A stretch of DNA of 7,067 nt from an uncultured Clostridia bacterium (GTDB taxonomy: Bacteria > Bacillota > Clostridia > TANB77 > CAG-508), in NCBI GenBank assembly GCA_947628885.1, contig CANRBO010000068.1:1-7067 (forward strand), in the 5' to 3' direction. This document shows positions 6,093-7,067 of the stretch, one piece after another. The translations under genes and the position numbers were made by a program. Each line of letters opens with the position of its first letter. Position 1 is the first letter of the stretch. The notes under the pieces were generated by a model. It saw only the letters and a program-made list of their open reading frames with translations. It did no database searches and was not told where the DNA came from.

Positions 6093-6793
6093 TATGCTTC
6101 TTTCAATTCCTTACTTAAATTTTCTAAAACTTTCTTTTCTATTCTTGAAACTTGAACTTGGCTTATTCCAATAATGTCAGCTACCTTTTTTTGTGTTTGA
6201 CACTTGTAATATCTTAATAATATAATCTTTTTTTCGCGTGGTTCCAAATTATTAATACATTGCTTTAGTGCTAATTTGTTGACTATTATTTCTTCATTAT
6301 TTTCTTTTGAGCTTAGTTTATCAATTAAAGGAATCTCATCATCATCTGATTTATCTTCCAATGACCTTATGCAATTTTCTGAATCTAATGCAAGAGCTAT
6401 CTCTTCCTTATCTACATTAAATATTTTTGCCAGTTCTTCAATTGTAATATTCGGATTGTTTCTTTGCTCTAAAGCTATCTTTTTTGAGATTTCTTTAATT
6501 TGCCTTGAAATTTTAATTGGTCCATTGTCCCTTAGAAATCTTTTAATTTCTCCTATTATGTAAGTTACTGCAAATGTTGATAACATTACATTATATGAGA
6601 AATCAAATTTCTGTACTGCTTTGATAAATCCTATTGCACCTATTTGGTATAAATCGTCAAATTCATATCCCCTATTTTCAAACTTCCTAGCTACATTTAT
6701 AATTAACCCTTTATTTTCTAAAACAAGTTCATTAAGCACATCCTTATTTCCTTGCTGTGCCTGTAATATTCTTTTCTTTAGATTCTCTTCCAT
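6092..6793 (-). CDS. sigF: RNA polymerase sigma-F, early forespore sigma factor
   Basis: The 233-residue product is a sigma-70 family factor without region 1.1. Region 2 includes DDLYQIGAIGFIKAVQKFDF (46-65), which binds core polymerase, and STFAVTYIIGEIKRFLRDNG (72-91), which recognises and melts the -10. Region 3 is about 95-140. Region 4 holds LEPREKKIILLRYY (183-196) and the helix-turn-helix TQKKVADIIGISQVQVSRIE (200-219) for the -35. SpoIIAB immediately upstream makes it sigma-F rather than the similar sigma-G, which normally follows sigE. The start has GGAG 7 bases upstream inside spoIIAB, and the two genes overlap by 16 bases. Its activity is expected to be held by SpoIIAB until SpoIIAA releases it. 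The spoIIQ promoter in this window fits its recognition pattern. Confidence 0.95.
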   Translation of the reverse strand: MEENLKKRILQAQQGNKDVLNELVLENKGLIINVARKFENRGYEFDDLYQIGAIGFIKAVQKFDFSYNVMLSTFAVTYIIGEIKRFLRDNGPIKISRQIKEISKKIALEQRNNPNITIEELAKIFNVDKEEIALALDSENCIRSLEDKSDDDEIPLIDKLSSKENNEEIIVNKLALKQCINNLEPREKKIILLRYYKCQTQKKVADIIGISQVQVSRIEKKVLENLSKELKEA

Positions 6794-7067
6794 GAAGCTT
6801 CTCCGTCTTCTGTATTTGTTAACTCGGCTTCCTGCTGTTTTGGTTCAATTTTCTTTTTCATTTTTACCTTAGTACCAAAACCAAGAGCTGATTCTACTTT
6901 TATTTCATCCATAAAACTTTCCATAATTGTAAATCCCATACCTGATCTTTCTAAATCAGGTTTAGAAGTATATAGCGGTCTCATTGCCATTTCCACGTCT
7001 TCAATCCCTTTTCCACTATCTGAGATTTCTATTTCTACAGTATTTATGTAAATCCTTGCTTCTATCT
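6778..7067 (-). CDS. spoIIAB: Anti-sigma-F factor SpoIIAB, C-terminal part
   Basis: The frame is open to the right edge and gives the last 95 residues (first full codon at 7063-7065). SpoIIAB is a GHKL-fold kinase that binds sigma-F and phosphorylates SpoIIAA. Visible are the G1 ATP-binding box DSGKGIEDVE, then AMRPLYTSKPDLERSGMGF with the lid and G2 glycines, TIMESFMDEIKVES, and GFGTKVKMKK, a near-exact SpoIIAB pattern. After the usual end there is an extra charged tail of about 25 residues (from IEPKQQE to the stop), rich in Glu, Thr and Lys, whose last codons overlap sigF. The GTG at 6996 is only an internal codon. SpoIIAA is expected just upstream, outside the window. Confidence 0.95.
   Translation of the reverse strand, partial: IEARIYINTVEIEISDSGKGIEDVEMAMRPLYTSKPDLERSGMGFTIMESFMDEIKVESALGFGTKVKMKKKIEPKQQEAELTNTEDGEASWKRI

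Noticed and set aside
6276..6563. 95-residue plus-strand frame opposite sigF
   Set aside because: The complementary frame is a clear sigma factor and no plus-strand ribosome site is present.

Overview
The window is AT-rich DNA from a spore-forming low-GC Gram-positive bacterium, most likely an anaerobic clostridial-type Firmicute. The evidence is the sporulation cluster on the right (SpoIIAB, sigma-F, SpoIID, SpoIIQ), purine-rich AAGGAG ribosome sites, consensus TTGACA/TATAAT-type promoters and the normal code (TGA ends spoIID, TGG encodes Trp). The species cannot be fixed from the sequence alone.

Right part (4117-7067, all on the minus strand): the 3' end of spoIIAB, overlapped by sigF, which is joined to spoIID by a TAATG stop/start. 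After a 128-bp gap comes spoIIQ. This gap holds a good match to a sigma-F/sigma-G promoter (GTATA, 14 bp, GGAAATAAT) and a strong ribosome site, which place the real spoIIQ start at 4941. The logic is compact: SpoIIAB restrains sigma-F, sigma-F acts in the forespore, SpoIIQ is a forespore membrane LytM protein, and SpoIID is a lytic transglycosylase of the engulfment machinery. Having spoIID directly coupled to sigF is notable, because in Bacillus subtilis spoIID is a mother-cell sigma-E gene separate from spoIIA.

Middle part (2587-4116): a plus-strand gene for a 363-residue cytoplasmic protein with a zinc-protease signature (HEIVH plus a downstream NEA glutamate). It ends in a 13-bp perfect stem that can serve as a two-way terminator between this gene and the oppositely oriented spoIIQ. 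The stem encloses an odd loop with direct repeats.

Left part (1-2586): accessory-looking DNA. It holds (i) the 5' end of a TTG-started gene running off the left edge, resembling the Rpn/YhgA-like nuclease family; (ii) a prepilin-like gene, 756-1926, interrupted by what looks like a single extra base at 1785; (iii) a 151-bp element with perfect 21-bp inverted ends and an interior foldable into a multibranched structure, followed by decayed copies of its left end; (iv) a small minus-strand reading frame at 2379-2586 with its own consensus promoter and ribosome site, containing a (CT)14/(AG)14 tract whose present length puts it out of frame and whose change by one unit would restore a 69-residue product, as expected of a phase-variable locus. 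The most interesting items are the AG-tract frame, the structured inverted-repeat element, the frameshifted prepilin and the sigF-spoIID-spoIIQ layout.
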